Source: Chamaea fasciata (taxonomy: Eukaryota; Chordata; Aves; Passeriformes; Sylviidae). From it: a stretch of DNA of 64,000 bases. Both the position numbers and the translations under genes were made by a program. The DNA is taken from positions 33,874,914 through 33,938,913 of the forward strand of contig JARCOQ010000009.1 in the NCBI GenBank assembly GCA_029207755.1, in the 5' to 3' direction. Shown one piece after another: positions 39,001-53,065 of this stretch. The notes under the pieces are model-generated. The model ran no database searches and had not been told where the DNA came from. It saw only the letters and a program-made list of their open reading frames with translations. Positions within the stretch are counted from its first letter, which is position 1, and each line of letters opens with the position of its first letter.

Positions 39001-42000
39001 AAATTATATCTCAGCTGAGCTAACCGATGGCTAATAAAGTTGTCTGACAAAGCCATGACTCAGACTGTCTCCAGGACAAAATCAATAGCTCTTCCTCTGC
39101 ATGTCATCTAAGAAAAAGATAGGTGATGCCCTTCCACTCCACTTGGCACTGATAAGGCCTCAGTTGAAGCACTTTAATTAAAGTTTTTCTGCTCAGCTAA
39201 AAAAAAAAATTTTTAAAAAAAGTGAACTAAACAGAGACATTATGAAAAAAGAAAAGAAAAGAATATTAGAAATTTTAAAAATTTAGTGCATGAAGAAGCA
39301 TTATAAAACTCTATTTGGTCTCCTGAAGACAAGACAGAAAATAAAACATTCTTTTCTGCAAGCCCTAAACCATAAAATTAGGAATGCATCCAGAGATAGT
39401 CAAGCCAAAAAACGATTTTTATCTTTTCCCATCTGTTGGCATGATAAAATGGGAAGCACAGAAACTTTGTACAGAAAGTCTGCTTCTCTTCAGACAACTC
39501 CTATTTCCCTGGGCATGGTACCTTACAGTCCTCATCAGAAAAGGATTCCAAGTTTTCCAACAATGGCACTACCTAGTATGGCAAAAGACATGCTCCCACA
39601 GGCTCATAATGCTTTGACGAACTCCAGAAAGATATCTGCCATCAAATAAATGGTAAGAACATCCATACTTAGATTTAGCAAGTTTTAGTACCAAAGTTAA
39701 GAGAACAAAGCAACTAAGCAGAGACTGCAAGTCCCACTATACAACTCCCTGTTATCACCTTTCTTGTATTCAGATAGAAAAAATAGTTTATCTAATTCCC
39801 ACCTTTTTGCTACATACTGAAGTTCAGACAATGCTCAAGGCTAAATCTCCATCAGCAATCTTATGAAATAGATTTTCTTGGCACTTGCAGCTCTTTTAAT
39901 AAAACATCTATATTCTACAAGCAGGCCAGTGTCTTAGTCACTACTCAGAAATAAAATCACTGGTAATCACTTAATGTCCAAAGTTCGTGGCATTTTCATG
40001 AGAAGAATTTTGAAATCAATAGAAAAGTGCAGAAAAATAATTACTTAGAACAAGGAAAATACATATCCTTTCTTCTCTAATTATATTAACTATACATTCT
40101 TCATCTGCCAAATCTAAGAAACTAAACGATAGTTTCTAATATTGTTGTTGCTACTCCATCTGACAACACTCTCGTTCTGTCTCAGACCAAGGGTGGCACT
40201 GACAGGCAGGATTTCCAATTATCTGGTATTTAGCCAAGTGCATTCACACTTCCAAAATGCTCCAGTTTTAGACGCACAGAGCCGTAACATAAGAAGTGCT
40301 GAAGTGTCTGCTGTCCAGCTTAAAAGGCAAGGAGCATCCAGAAAGCTCCAGGCTAAAGCTCCACCTCAGCTCCTGTAAAAATTACAGAGCCAGACCTCAA
40401 GGAAAACACTTCCAGGCAGCAGAAGGACCAGAAGATTATTAGAGAAAAACAGTACTGATTTACTACTAGGGGCAAATCAAGCATGGACAAACTGGTTCCT
40501 TCCAGTGACGGACTGGCTCTGGGCATGGGGGCAGTGCTCTGGTTATCCTTGACCTGGAGGACACTCCTGCCAGTGTCCCCAGGCTCCCCACAGGGAACTG
40601 AGGGTGGCACACCCGGGCAGGTGAACAGCCAGAGGCAGGAGTCAGCCCTGCAGGCTCACTGAGGAGCAGACAGTAGGACAAAGCTGGACAGCTGCTCCTC
40701 AGGAAGGGGGGGTGAGAAGGCTGGGCCCGTTTAAAGGGCAGACACAGAGCACCTCCTGAGCAGCTCTGGAGGTGACATCGACACCACAGCCTGGCTGGCT
40801 CATACTCCAGAGGACAGGGCTGGCACCCAGACTAACCCTGACAAGCTGGAGAAATAACAGACAATCGCTCAGCAGGAAAGCAAAGGAAACTTGGGACTTG
40901 ATATAAGCGAAAAAAAGAGTTTCTCCAACATGACCACAGGGAAACATTTGAAGAAATTCCCTGTGAAGACCAGAAATTAACTGATGCAGACAAGTGGGTG
41001 CAAATGCTGTTGTTCTTAGGTGCTACAGAAAATGAATTTATTATTCCCTTTGTGGTAGACTTTTTCAGCACTGTTTACCTATAACCTCCCTCTGAATGGG
41101 GAACTGTGACGCCAAGAAAGATCAAGAACGTACATGAGAAGCCTCCTGAGTTAACATGTATGCCTCATGTTAATGGGACAGATTTTCCTGAAGGAACATG
41201 TCTATAAAATTTGCCAGGGTGGTCCAGGAAACAGTAGGCTAACTTGAAAAAAAAAGTAAAATCCAGGAGTATCCAGTGCCACAGGACATAAGACAGAAAT
41301 ATGGTGTCTCTCTCTGGCAGTGAGCTGGAGGCTGCAAGCCAAAAGCCAGAAGGCAACAGAAGAGAAAGGATGGAAGATGACTGTGAGGGGAGAAAAGAGG
41401 GAATAGCATAAAGGTACCTCCCTAGGCAATGTTCTTCAGGATCTACCATTATCTGTGCAAGTCCCTACAGATTATTTTTCAGGGAAAAGAGACAACTCTT
41501 CATGTTTTTAGAAACTTCAACCTGTAGTCTTAAACGCTGGCTTCAGTTCTGTTCCCAGAAAATACTGACTGAAGTGTGTACTTCTTCCTAATTCTACCTT
41601 AGGGTGAACAAAGCAGTGATTGAGTTGGCAGCATCTCCTTAAGGTTTTCATTCACATATGCACGAGTGAATCTAAAATGTCAGTATCTAAACCCATGAAA
41701 GCTAAAAAAACCACAAACAAAAAAAACTCACAGAAAAAAACATCAACAAAAACAACCCAATCCACACAGTAAAACCAAGCCCACCCAAAATTCTCTGCCA
41801 CATCACCACCAAAACAGCAAGAAAGTACAAAAATATGTCTTAAACAAGTATCTACTAATTACAGAGTTGGCAGCCCAAAATTATCAGTTTAACCAGCTGA
41901 TAAAGGTTTCAGATTACAGAAAATTTCCCCCCTTGCATGAGTGAGAATCTTACAGTAGTATTAATTCTTTCCAGATTTTAATCTCTTTCTCTCATTCCTT

Positions 42001-43404
42001 TTAACATGATTACAATAAGCTTTGGTTGGTCTGAGAAGCTAACTGCTTCTGCGTCAATCCTTGCCCTCCATTTCGTGAGCACAAAGTCCAGGTACAGACA
42101 GTTTTCAGGATTGTCAGCCTCCCCATTCAGCATCCAGATGTACTCCAGGACCTTGGGAAAATGAAGGAAGCACCAGCTCAGACTCTCAGCGTATTTCAGT
42201 GCCTCTCCTCTCCTAAAGCTTTACACAAGCCAAGCTCAGAGAGCCCTGAAAACAGAGAAGTTCCCTGCAGAAGCACACAGGCCAACCCGGACCTTGGTAA
42301 GGATCTGGAGAGAGCACAGGCAGACAAGAAGAAAGCCACAGGCATGAACACTGGGATAGGACAGAGATAAAGGGAAGACACAAAAAGCAAAAATGCCCAC
42401 ATATCCATCTGGGCAGCGGTCACTTGTCCACCTGCAGACTTCAGCTGTTCCCTGGGCTGCAAGCCCAAGGAAACACTTCCCTCCAGAAACATTCAGGGGT
42501 GACACACTCACAGAGCCAAGCCCCAGCCCCTTCATTTGGCCCAGACCTCTTAAACACACCCTTCTCATGTCAGCTGAAGAAATTACTGCTTCTAGGACAA
42601 TCCACCTCATCCTCCACATCCACGTGGAAAGGTCTGCAAGGACCTGGGAGCTCAGACGGGCTCATTTCTCTCCTCTGGCTACAGTCACCCAAGGAGGCTT
42701 AGCTCAGTTTTTATTCTAAACCTACAGGAGATGGGTCATACTTCCCCTCTAATGTACAGAGGCAACATAGAATGTTTTATGTATTAATACTCTGAAACGT
42801 GCTGCTGACTCTGCAGGACCAGAAGGGAAAAACAAGGATTTGGAAATGGTAGCAGGACAGGAAAGAGGAGACAATGAAGAGTAAATAAAATAGAGCATTC
42901 TTGTTTAATCCTTAGAAATCACTGTAACCACAAACTGTGCTTGCGATATACCCTCCCACTCCTTTTCAACTGCTACTAAATTCCAGAATGAACACAGCGA
43001 ATTTCATTCAGACTAGCCATGTCTCAGCTATGAACCTCAGCAATTGTTACGTTGATAACCCAGGTAATCATGATGTTAATAACAATTCTCTCCAAGAAGA
43101 ACATTCTCCTCACCAAAGTAGCTATAACCAAAAACAGTGAATTTCTTCCAAGAGGGTAATTTACCTTCTTAACAAATTCATCAACTTCAGCTTCTTGAAA
43201 TACAATGTAATAAACCCCTTCAACCTTAATTTGACCACATTAACTTCTGACAACAACGACCAGAATGCCATTTGCCCAACATGAGACAGCAAACTTTTTT
43301 CTAGCAAAACTAGACTAGGAAAGCTTTTTCTGTCTTAACTACAGCAGGCAGACTGATACTCCAACATGCAGTTATTTATGTTAGAATTCTAGAATTCTCA
43401 TGCT

Positions 43405-43513
43405 ACATGTGCAACCTGGTCTCGCTGAGGGTGTCCCTGCCCAAGGCAGGGGTCTGGAACTAGATGGGTTTCAAGGTCCCTTCCAGCTCAGACCACTCTA
43501 TAATTCTGTGATC
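43405..43513 (+). mobile_element. CR1 LINE 3' end
   Basis: The plus strand carries gcaacctggtctcgctgagg, then gtgtccctgcccaaggcagg, then ctggaactagatgggttt and aaggtcccttccagctca, ending ttctgtgat. This is the sense CR1 3' end with its terminal ATTCTGTGA-type repeat. Only the last 110 bp or so are present. Immediately upstream is a 16-bp palindrome made of two AGAATTCT units (about 43384-43399). Confidence 0.88.
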
Positions 43514-43991
43514 TCCTAAATCTGTTCACAAACGTGGGGCTGGACAGAAAGTCCCCATTTCCTCTTCCATAGCAAGTTCTACTTCAACTAACCTGCTTTA
43601 TACACCCAGCTTTGCTAAATTGCACCAAAAAGTACCTAATACTGTATTAGGTGTAAAAACTTCATTTAAAGTGCTTCCAGACAGATCCAAGAAGCCATGA
43701 GGTCATCAGCAGACATCCTTCTCCTCTGACAATGCTTTTTAGGTATTTAAATTTTAGTGAATGCAGTTGCCACGTAATCTTAATTCTGCATTAAAAGGTT
43801 AGCTAGCTGACTCTGGGTTTTCACTTCTTCAGTGGGAGGCTGGCAAATGAGCAGTAACAGTCAAAATGAAGCTGCCGAGGACTGGGGCGGGAGAGATGGG
43901 AAATCACTGCAGGGATAATGCGATTCACCAGAATAGAAAGAACTCTAAGAGGTTGTTCTTGGTCTGAATACAATACGGAGCCAGCTGTGAG

Positions 43992-44054
43992 CAGCAGGAC
44001 GGACTAGACCTCCAGATCCCTTCCAACCACAATGGCTTCAAGATTCTGTGACAG
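43992..44054 (+). mobile_element. CR1 LINE 3'-end scrap
   Basis: The string gacggactagacctccagat followed by cccttccaaccacaatgg and agattctgtgaca is a short, diverged sense CR1 3' terminus. It lies about 480 bp beyond another CR1 3' end in the same orientation. Too little is left to name the subfamily. Confidence 0.78.
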
Positions 44055-44811
44055 AGAGGGAAGAACAGTAACAACTGCCAGTCAGAAAAGAGCATGGGCA
44101 TACCAGGCTCCCCAAACGACAGGAACACGCCTCTCCCACATCAGCAAGGCCTTTTACAGACTTTGACGTACAATTGTTCAGAACATTTGCCACCGACTGG
44201 CAGCCTTAACTTAGGCGCTTCCTTTGAGCTTGTTATCTTAGACATAATAATTACTTTTCACTCTTCCTTTTAGCTACTGGATAACGGAAAATTATTTGCC
44301 TTGAAAAATCCTGTCACATTTTCCCTTAGTATATGGCAGGCAGCTCAAAAATTACACAGGATAACCATTTTCTTTATACTCAGTCTGGGCCTGTTCTCTT
44401 TATTTCCACTGCACTGCACAGCCAGAGCATTCATTATTCTCCCCAGAACATTCCCTCTCAAAAAAATACAGGAGACAGTTTCCCTTTCTGTCACTTTTAT
44501 AAACCTCAGGTAAAAATTCTGGGAGATTCTTTTTCCAGGAGATGAACTACAGAAGGGGAAAGACTTTTCCTGGCAATTTGCTCCTTTGTTTCTTCATTTG
44601 ACATTTTTTTTCGCAGCAGCCTGCTGGAACTGTCTGCAGGAGAATGCTGAACTACAGGAGAGCATTCTCCTTCAGCACATAAGCAGAGGACTGTGTCACA
44701 TAAAAAATGCTCCACAACCCTTTGCTTGGTCTTTTGTGCCTCACGTGCCTGCCCAGTTTCAATGCAAAGTTGCTTAAACACCCCATTAATTAAAGCAGAT
44801 AGAAGCTATGG

Positions 44812-44841
44812 AAAAAAAAAAAAAAAAGAAAAAAAGAAAAA
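44812..44841 (+). repeat. Poly-A run with G interruptions
   Basis: Sixteen A are followed by gaaaaaagaaaaac. No retrotransposed body is evident upstream. Confidence 0.88.
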
Positions 44842-45732
44842 CAAAGTTATATTCTCAATGCTATGAAAGTTGAGATTCAATTTTCCATATCATTTCCTCT
44901 GCCAAAAGAGAAGAACTGAAGTCTGCACTTTTATTGCCCTAGGTGAAATATGAGCTGGCCCTAAACAGGGCATAAATAAATTTGTTTTCTGCCCTTCTGT
45001 GGCTGGGAAATGGAAAATTTATTGTTGCTTTCTAAATTTTGCATTCAGAATCCAAATCTAGCTAAAATATTGCCGAACTTCATGAAATTATCTCTTAAAA
45101 ACTCAGAAAGGCCTTGATAAATCACAAATCTTTAAGTTTAAAATGGCAAAAGCAATGCTCCCTGAGTAAGGGATTATCTGAAGGAATTAGTTTATGCCAG
45201 GAATTACACTGAGACTTATCTCATTGTAAATGAAAAGCTTTTGGTAGAGGGAAATAACTAGCCAGATTACAGGGAAATAGTTCATAGCACCTATCTTACA
45301 AATCAATGCATAGCTGATAACCTAGTTCCTGATTTCAGGGCAAATGCTCCAGAATGAAGCGTTTGCAATTACTAGGGAATATTCAGTGTCTGTCTTTGCA
45401 TCAGCTGGAAGGTTTGGACAATCTGTCACCTTCAAAAGATTTCATTTCCTCAGGAGGGGAGGGGAGAGGGGAGAATTAACAGACGTGATAATACATCTAT
45501 TTCCTTCAGCGAGATGAGGGGTGTAAAACTGGAGAGCTCTGCGTTACCTGTTTCACAGTGTGTGCAACAAGCAGACTATTATGTTAAATGGTGGCTAGTT
45601 CATTGGTCCACAAAACATTGTTAAAAGATAATTGCCATCTGCCACTCTTGGAGAATTGCTGAGGTGAAAATACTGACTTTATGATAACATTCACTTGTTA
45701 CAGCTTTCTACCTGCTATAGTAAGCATGTGAT

Positions 45733-45772
45733 CAACACCTAATAATACTTTTCAACACCTAATAATACTTTT
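45733..45772 (+). repeat. Tandem duplication, 20-bp unit x2
   Basis: The unit caacacctaataatactttt occurs twice head to tail with no mismatch. It is surrounded by AT-rich intron. Confidence 0.95.
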
Positions 45773-48465
45773 TGACACAACAACCAATGCACACAGGGGC
45801 AAGTGTTAACAGGCAGAAAACATTTCATTGCCAAGAGACAACTGGGGTAGGAAACTCCCAAGTCTCCCTACAGAAATGGTAACTTCTAAGCTGTGACAAA
45901 CTGGTCAGTTTTCCTGGTGGATGGACACTCCTTTGCAAATTGTGTTGTTTGCTGTTAAAAAGTTACCTCTCACTCGCAGAGAAAAGCTGCCTCTTCATTA
46001 GATCAGTTTTCCCGCTGAAGTCTAAGCTGGTACCATTTTTGCTCTTGGTAGAAGACAGGTGTTTCTGCTGGCTGCTTTTAAACTTGTCTGGGTTTCGCAG
46101 GACCTAAGTTTGGGGGGTGTGTTTGGTTTTAGGTTTTGTTACACTACCATCCACCAAATTTCTGGGACCAAATCTGAGGTACCTGCTAAACATACAGGCA
46201 ACAGAAGTCAGGGTATGAGTCAGACTTTGTGCACCCCACATACTCAATGATCTCTCTCTTTGATTTCACACTTCTTTTTTTCCCCCCCCAAGTGCGAAGG
46301 GTTCCCAGCTTTGAAGCAAGCAAGCTGGTGCAGGTTCCAAAGGTAGGCTGCCTTTGGATTATCAAGAAAACCTCATTGCTATACTGGTGCTTGATAACAG
46401 GCTCACAAGAGGGGACATTCAGGGAGCACATCACATTCAACAATCAGCTTTTGTTCACCTTTTGCATACATGCAAGCCTGTTTTCTCATGTTTCATTTTG
46501 AAAGGACAGACAGATTTGATGTGCTACTTCCAGTAATAAAAGCACACTCCAGTTTCAGGACTGCAACACAACTGGAACCTGTTGTCCCAGATAAAGGTTT
46601 TATATCTTATCCTCAAAACAAAGTCCTGCATTCCGCACCACGGTAGCACTGTCACCTTAAACTCTTAATGCCGTTGACCAAAATCTTCCCTTACCATTTG
46701 GCTGTGCTTATTTTCATACCAGTTCTTGGGAACACTTGTGTTTGTTTCCAGTAGGCCTCATTACAAAAAGCAGGCAAAACAATTCCTGCAAAGCTGCGCA
46801 AAATCATTAAAAGCTACTGCCACAACTGCAGCTGGAAAGCCATTAGCAAGCAGCCTGTCAGGAAATAAACACAAAAAATTAATCCAAATCTGCATCAAAC
46901 CCATGCATCTTAGACCATGCTTCAAAGGCTGCCAAATCTCAACTCAGCCAAATCCCATACAAAGTGAAATCCAAATGCATCAGCCATCAAAACTTCTGAG
47001 GAAGAATGCCAGTAGTTTGAAAAGCTTGTGATGAGAAATGAATCTCACAGCTAAAAAGGTCTCAGCAACAATTTACTGAAATTCAGGAAGAACAGAGCAG
47101 GAATTCAAGACAAAATTTCGGTTTTCTGAATGGAAACCTCAAGTCATTGAAATGCCAAGTCCACTGCTGAACTGCACTAGCCAGCTCCTTAGTCCTGCCT
47201 ACTTGCTCAGTGACTTCACACATCCCATTCACTCTTACCCTCTACAGCTGTCCAAAAGTTCACCACTAAAATATTCCCATAACCTCACTAAAAAGTGCAG
47301 AAAATCTTGATTTAGAAAATACTAATTTCAAATAGCAGGTTTTCATGGGACAACACTTGCCAGAATGGTTCCCAAAATCAGCCTGTGAGCCGCGGTCAGA
47401 TCCGGTGGCTAGGACATGGCAAACCTAACCAAGCAGTCCCTAAAAACACATCCACTGCCTAACAAGCGTAACACACCAGAGTGTTTGCCCTTGAGTCTAA
47501 GCCAGGAGTGCTGCAAGAGCAATTTGCATTTCAACCAGTGTATCAGGACTGTAAGCTACTTCTGAGGCAAGGATACGGGGATATGGATATCCAAGAGAGG
47601 CAGGAGAAAACACCTGATTTTCAGTTAGAACAAAAAGGAAACCATGACATCAACAAATCTCCAGGAAGAAGACATTCCTCTAAAGAGAACAGCAAATGAC
47701 TCATTGAACTATGCATTGTGACACGCAGCATATCAAGTTCTATTTATCTTAAGAACAGAGTAAGAAGAATGGATTGCCATGGTGGTAATTTCTGAGGCAG
47801 TTGGGAGGAATCAGGGCAATCAGAAAGCTGTGTGTAGTATTTCTGCTGGAAAAGTGGTATAAACTACTCTATAAAAGAGAACAGAGAGAGACAGGAATAC
47901 CACATAATTAAGAAGGGTCCAAGTAGCTCGGCAGTGTAGAAAGCTGTGTATCACAAACTGGAGGCACCAGCGAAGAGTGAGAGAAGCACTGCAGCTGCCA
48001 CCTGGACGCTGGATTTCCAAAACGCCTTCAGCTGCTATTCCTGGAGACCTCTGAGATGGCACAGGATAAATGACAGACCTACTGGTGTTACTTCTCACAA
48101 AAGACAAAACAAGGGGCAGAAACAAGCAGACAACTCTGTAAACCAGCATTTCCACAGGGATTGGCTCTGAAATAGTGTCATTCAATGCTTTCAAAAGTAA
48201 TATAAAAGGGAAGTATTGAAGTAATGAAGGAGGGAATTTTTCTTGTCTTCTCTCATTTCAGGCAGTCAAAGCTGACAACAAAGAACTGAAGATGGAATCA
48301 CAGCACCAAGTGATCAGAGAATCAAGCAAATCAGTTCAATGTCCTCAAATGTGTAGTGAAAAAAACCCTAAGCCTACACAAAATATTGACCTATAAATTG
48401 GTTACTACGGTTGAGCATAGAAATTTCTGAAGTCAATTAAGAAAACACTAGAAGTTCACTAGCTC

Positions 48466-48505
48466 AACAGTAACTAATGGCAAATAACAGTAACTAATGG
48501 CAAAT
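48466..48505 (+). repeat. Tandem duplication, 20-bp unit x2
   Basis: The unit aacagtaactaatggcaaat occurs twice in perfect tandem, followed by a partial third start (aa). Confidence 0.95.
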
Positions 48506-51500
48506 AAGGCTGTGATCTCCCAGAGAATACCTGGTAGTAAAGATATATCTAAGATGCTGCAAATAGTTCTTGTCCTTACTTCCATTTAAAAACACCCACT
48601 TTAGTGAGCAGCACAACCAAACCCCCTACTCCTCCACAAGATACATCCCTACATTGCTGAAAGGGCAGCTATTACAATGTTAGGGAAGAAGAGGAGTTTA
48701 GAAGAAAGAGCAGGGAAAAGCAGAGGCTATTCCCAGCAAGGACAAAGCAGTATGACGATTTTGACAGAATTTCCAGGTGGATGATTAACAGCCAAGAGCT
48801 GCACCAGCAAAAACAAATCTTGCATGCTCAGTGACACACAGATCCAGCTCTTAGTCTTCATAAGAAAGGGAAAATTCAAGGCCATTTTCTTACAAGCCAA
48901 GGGAGAACAATGAAGAGGCAGCTTGACTATTTTAAGCTTAACTAATTTATATTTATCCTGAAGCACATTACAGTAGGGCTGAACAAACTTGATATAAAAG
49001 CTATTGAAATCCACTGTGTAATTTACCTTCCTGTTGGAACTGTAATTAAGTGCATACATCTCTACCTAGATTCTTATGTTTATTCTCCTACAAAAAGCAA
49101 GGCATGGTATTTTGCTATTGCAGGTGCCAGAAGGCCAGCATGAAAACATCAGATTTAATCTTAAATCTCTGAAATGCATCTTGTTGGTTTGAGTTTTTTC
49201 CCCATGATCTCCATAGCTATGCTAAGGGTGAATCTGTAATTGGCAATTTTTGTGATGTATTCATCTGCAAACACGCAGATGAACTGTTCCAGATGGACTG
49301 GAAAAGTGAACCAGAACTTTAAACCACTGATAGAAAATGAATTATATCAAGAGAAATAAGCAAGACAGAAATCTGGATCATTCCCGTACTCCCTGCCCAA
49401 GTATTTACAGTGTGTTTTGCAGTTTGAGTGACTTAACTGCCCAGATTGCCATCTTAATGACTGCAACTGTCCAAAGAGGTGTGAAACAGAGCCTGGTCAA
49501 AAGCTAAAACCTAATGCTATTAATACTTCCCTGCCGAGACCTGGCCTTACCGTACACAGAAGTGCTACTCATCAAGTGCTGTTTTTTTAACATAATAAAA
49601 GATGCAGCAACGTCACCAAGTTAAAAGAAGAGTGACCTTGGCTCTACAAACAAGGCCTCCTAGGGAGCCCCTTAGACCTCCCAGTCTCAGAGTCGAGCCT
49701 AAGTGCATTTCAGTATCCACAAAGATGAGAATTACTGCAATATTACGTTATCTAATCCAATCAGCCCAGATTGCACCCAACACTTTGTATCTAACTTGAG
49801 CAAAACTGCATATTTTGACAAAAATCAAGTGACCAGTAAGGCACATAAAGCTGTGCCTGCAGAGGAGCAGAACTGCAATGACCTCAGACTCCCACCTTGC
49901 ATAATGCAGGCTCAGTGTAGCTGTTCAGCACCATGAACACTGACACGCATTCCTGAATCACTGAATGAAAACCACAGCACAATCAAAAGGCAGAGATGTC
50001 ATACACTGTCTGCAAGTGGCTCCCCTAAGTTAGCAGACAAAGCATTAAAATTTTACAGCCTTACCCACACCTACCAGCATCTTGCAGAAGGCTTTTTAAT
50101 TTGGTTTTAATGATAAAAGGAGGAAGGAATGACACTAGAAGTTTTAAAATATAAACTTCAAAGGAAAAAAAAATGAGGAGATTTTGGGGTGAGAGAGGAA
50201 GGAAATGAGAAATTTTCAATGGAAATGCACACTACTAAAAAGAGCCGAGCAAATTAAGGAATAAAATGAGGAGAAATCACTTGCAAAATGGCTTCTAGAC
50301 TTCAAAACACTACAACACAGCATACCACCTTTCAGAACTTTTAACCTGAACTTCAGAAGTTGGCATTAAAGAAATTTCTAAGCATATCTAAAACTTCCAG
50401 TGGAATATGAGAAGAAATAGTAGGGATGGCCAGGCTTTTTCCAGAGTAACTACCACTTTGGTTTGGATAGTTTGCTGATGTGTGATCATCATGGGAACCC
50501 ATCACAGATCCTAAAAGAAGCAGGACCACTGGTTAGCAGACACAATCAACAGACAAGAATATGGTAACCACCTCTGCTGCTCTGCAGCCTCCTCTCTCAA
50601 ATGTCAGAAATTAAGTTAAATTAAGCCATTTTTACCTTGAAGTTCGCTGGTTTTGTTGCATACAAGAAAGAGGGGTTTTATACTAAAACCCCAGAGCTTT
50701 CTCCTCCTTTCAATTGTAACAAAAAAGATATTAACACTCTCTTCATATCTTGGCCTCTTTCCATCCTGCCTGCCTGCCTCCTATGGCAACTATAAATTAT
50801 TCTTTCAGATTATCTGAGGTTCTGGGGAAAAAAAACCACCCAGCACTGGGTAGACTAGGACACAATCATGGGAAAATGAATATGATGCCATTAACAGGAC
50901 AGGCAGCATCAAGAAAGTTATTTCTTCAGAAAACCTTTATACAGAGTGTGACACCAGATAATGAAGAACCATTCAACAGCAGAGTAACTACCACAGGGTA
51001 GAGATAAGGAAGGCTGTGTGACACTCTGAGAATATTATAAAACCTGGAAGAGTACTTGCATGTAATTGCATTTAGGGATGTGAAAAGGCAGAGAAACTGA
51101 ACGGACACGAGATTTTTTTTTTTTTTAAAGTGACTGATGCAAAGTAATTTTGAAGAAATAGAGGAAAGGTCTGCCTCTAACGTACAAAATTGGATAATGC
51201 TACACATCTGCTACATATTTGAAAAAACCTAGCCGCCAACAGGAAATACATCAGACTGGAAGATCAAGGGGAGAATTAATAACATTTTATATTAGTCTAA
51301 TCTCAGCCAGCGTTTTCTGTATTTAGGAGAGAATGACTGCATCATCCAGAACGAGCTGTGACTCTCCCAAAATGAACCTCTCTGCCTACTGAGTATCAAA
51401 GAAAAACAAGGGAGACTAAGCTTAGAAATGTACTTACCTGGAGATGGAGGAAGAAAGGCTCATCAGACTTTGCAAAAATAATAAAATCACCTATTTAAGA

Positions 51501-51671
51501 ACTACTTTTCTTTAAAAAGTTATGATTCATAACAAATACTGGCTTGATACTAATGCAGAAACAATTACACAAAAAGCCTGCAACTGTCTAACTTAAGGTC
51601 TCTTAAGGATGAAAGATGAAGTTTGGGAAGTCTGAGAACTGCTCAGTGCAGTCAGTGGTAGCAGAGCCCAG

Positions 51672-51759
51672 GGGAATATGAGTGAAGAACTGCACAAACT
51701 TCATTCAGCTATTTTGGGAATACGAGTGAAGAACTGCACAAACTTCATTCAGCTATTTT
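51672..51759 (+). repeat. Tandem duplication, 44-bp unit x2
   Basis: Two adjacent 44-bp copies each begin gggaata, include gtgaagaactgcacaaactt and end in agctatttt. They differ at one base (atatg in the first, atacg in the second), so the duplication is recent. It lies just outside the LTR-like block that starts near 51810. Confidence 0.95.
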
Positions 51760-51809
51760 ATGCCATCAATCACAAACAGACACTAACAAAAAGCCTACAA
51801 AGAACACAG

Positions 51810-53065
51810 TAGTGGTTTTGGTTCACCAAATTTTGGTTTCCTGGACAATGAACCAATCAATGTGGTGGGTTGAGCACCCACTAGAATTATTTACTCTTTT
51901 TCTGCTGTGGGATAAGATTAGGAGAAGAGCAAAGCAGGCTCAAAATTTAAAGGGTATAAATAAAACTATTAACCTAACTACAAGAGGGAGAAAATGAATA
52001 AGAATCAGAATAAAACTTTCGAAACACTTTTTCTCCCTCCACAAGTTTCTTTACTTTCTCACTGGCAACATGCAGAGAAAAAATTTAGAACTTAGGTCAG
52101 TTTATTACCTCTAAAATAGTCTTTCATCAGCTCTTTTAGGGAGAGGAGTCTCTTTCGCCATGCCACAGAAACTTCTCCACATGAGAAACAGTTCTCTCGT
52201 GGCTTTAATTCTCACAAAAGCAGCTGCCTGGGAATCTGCATTTGTCAAGTCCCTCCCATATCATGCAGCCTTCCCACAGCTGCATGATGGGCCATGTAAA
52301 CTCAGGAGGTCCCATTTTAAAGATGAGTGGTTCAAAAGCAAAGTTTTTCTTTATTTAGTTTTGAGATCATTTTCATCTCTGGGAACAGAGATCTTCTCTC
52401 TCTGGGAGCAGATCTTTAGCTTCATCTCTTTCTCTCTGTTTAAGCTTCTCATGAAGTCACAGGTACTTTAGCATTTACTTGCTTCAGTATAAATGTCTTC
52501 GTCCATGTCTGTAATTTAAAAACTCCATCCTCCCATACTGTTTAAAGGGACATTCTAGTATATCACAGCCCATCACCACGGCCTTACCAAAGAATTTCAG
52601 CCTAAAACCAAGGCTTCTCCTCCCATCCAGGATGTGACTCCTCCTTAATGTCTTCATATTGTCCCTCTACATGTTTTCACTCTGTCCTTTTCTCTCACTC
52701 AGAGAGGAACAGTGCCTTGCAAGTTTCATCTGCGCAAGGAAAGAGTTCATATCTTGCGGGGGGCCAGCAGAGGTCATGATGGTTGGTGGTAGATTCAGGG
52801 CACACTGGGGCTGCAGCGGTTTAACAAGGTGCCGGTATTCAAAACTAGTCCCTGATTGGCCCTGTCAGGCACGGAGGAAGCTGTTAGCAGTCTCTCCCAG
52901 AAAAATCACTTTCGCAGGGTGGCTTTTACCCTCTTTACTAAACATCTATCTATGCAAAACCAGCACAAACATCAACAATATACACAGGAATAGCGTTGAG
53001 ACACAAAAGTCCGTCTCATGCAGCTCTTTCACGAACACAACAAAAACCAAAAATAACCCTTAAAC
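51810..53065. mobile_element. LTR-like interspersed repeat block
   Basis: This stretch has a composition and texture unlike the flanking intron: pyrimidine-rich strings such as gagatcttctctctctggga and cttctcctcccatccaggat, a TATA-like gggtataaataaaac near 51953, and short GC-rich islands near 52750-52880. It resembles a songbird endogenous-retrovirus LTR that I recall only in outline. No gag, pol or env similarity is visible, and the 134-codon open frame at 52659-53063 has no known domain. Orientation and ends are uncertain; a unique intronic origin cannot be excluded without a repeat-library search. Confidence 0.42.

Noticed and set aside
43384..43399. AGAATTCT doublet, considered as a heat-shock element
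   Set aside because: Only one inverted TTC/GAA pair has the correct 5-bp register; flanking units fail, so it is a palindrome by chance or repeat-edge sequence.
45452..45473. G-rich string considered as a G-quadruplex
   Set aside because: It has only three runs of four G, so a three-tetrad quadruplex is not supported.
52659..53063. 134-codon plus-strand open frame with a hydrophobic start
   Set aside because: It sits in the LTR-like block, shows no known domain and lacks gene context.
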